Source of the DNA: Pusillimonas caeni
GTDB lineage: Bacteria; Pseudomonadota; Gammaproteobacteria; Burkholderiales; Burkholderiaceae_B
Assembly: GCF_003545815.1 (NCBI RefSeq)
Contig: NZ_PDUW01000007.1
Coordinates: forward strand, 186,001-250,000
Length of the DNA stretch: 64,000 nt
Direction of reading: 5' to 3'
In this document: piece by piece, positions 63,902-64,000 of the stretch
Position numbering within the stretch: position 1 is the first letter of the stretch
Layout: each line of letters starts with the position of its first letter
Notes under the pieces: model-generated
Databases searched by the model: none
Seen by the model: the letters and a program-made list of their open reading frames with translations, nothing else
Told to the model about the DNA's origin: nothing
Position numbers and translations under genes: made by a program

Positions 63902-63920
63902 AATGAGAATGCGAGCCATT
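63902..63920 (-). promoter_or_regulatory. Weak candidate Fur site upstream of the STN receptor
   Basis: Nine leading and four trailing positions of AATGAGAATCATTCTCATT match (13 of 19 by my count). It lies 142 bases before the chosen start. The location depends on that start being right. Confidence 0.3.
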
Positions 63921-64000
63921 TATGAAATAATTTGTAACTATCGCATTGGCTGCTTGAAACTACCATGGGGCTCATGGCGTCAAAGCCTCGGCCCGGGTCA

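Noticed and set aside
63761-63919. N-terminal extension of the STN receptor
   Set aside because: The added residues are charged and do not form a signal peptide, whereas a signal peptide follows the GTG at 63760; this remains the least certain start.

Overview
The window is high-GC DNA with short intergenic gaps and many ATGA-type gene overlaps. Gene content and protein flavour point to a betaproteobacterium of the Burkholderiales, probably Alcaligenaceae (Bordetella/Achromobacter/Pusillimonas-like): tripartite-type and Liv-type solute-binding proteins, a TonB-ExbB-ExbD operon with a long Ala/Ser-rich ExbB leader, PiuC beside a siderophore receptor, hupB next to tRNA-Val, and a feruloyl-CoA synthase under a MarR regulator. 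This assignment is inferred from recognition, not from a search. I see no rRNA, CRISPR array, insertion sequence or prophage.

Layout. 1-6.2 kb: the end of a peptide-type ABC ATPase, an amidase coupled to a periplasmic binding protein, rlmD and an FMN hydroxy-acid oxidase. 6.2-9.4 kb: piuC and a siderophore receptor with two candidate Fur boxes. 9.6-17.9 kb: an AI-2E-type permease, an MFS transporter, codB, a cytochrome c-FTR1 iron permease, a NYN/OST-HTH protein, a yeast-type cytosine deaminase homologue and two small membrane proteins. 18-22.6 kb: sulfate uptake (sbp-cysTWA) and a YbaN-like protein. 22.7-28.7 kb: a complete Mrp/Pha cation/proton antiporter operon in six overlapping genes.

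28.7-34.5 kb is a zinc-acquisition locus: a ZnuD-like receptor plus a methyltransferase, divergent from znuA-zevA-zevB, with two perfect palindromes that look like Zur operators between them. The ZnuB and ZnuC transporter parts are absent from the window. 35.2-41.4 kb, all on the minus strand, carries tonB-exbB-exbD followed by a two-component system and the potassium transporter kup. 41.5-46.3 kb holds marR, feruloyl-CoA synthase, an aromatic-acid-type binding protein and two coupled genes of unknown function. 46.3-53 kb is housekeeping: a PAS protein, tRNA-Val, hupB, a Cys/Met-metabolism PLP enzyme, rlmB, rnr and tRNA-Leu.

53-64 kb is mixed: GNAT, a persulfide-dioxygenase-like metallohydrolase, DUF3008, a membrane-anchored glutamate-synthase-like protein, a PACE efflux pump, an LLM oxidoreductase, tRNA-Met followed by a CcdAB toxin-antitoxin pair, a MetE-core protein and a large TonB-dependent receptor with an STN domain. 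The recurring theme is metal acquisition through the outer membrane: three TonB-dependent receptors served by one TonB-ExbBD set, plus FTR1 and ZnuA/ZevAB. I found no clear defence system or obviously new machine. The best candidates for novelty are the ZnuBC-less zinc locus with its coupled methyltransferase, a short repeat that sits on stop codons, and the CodB/yeast-type deaminase pairing.
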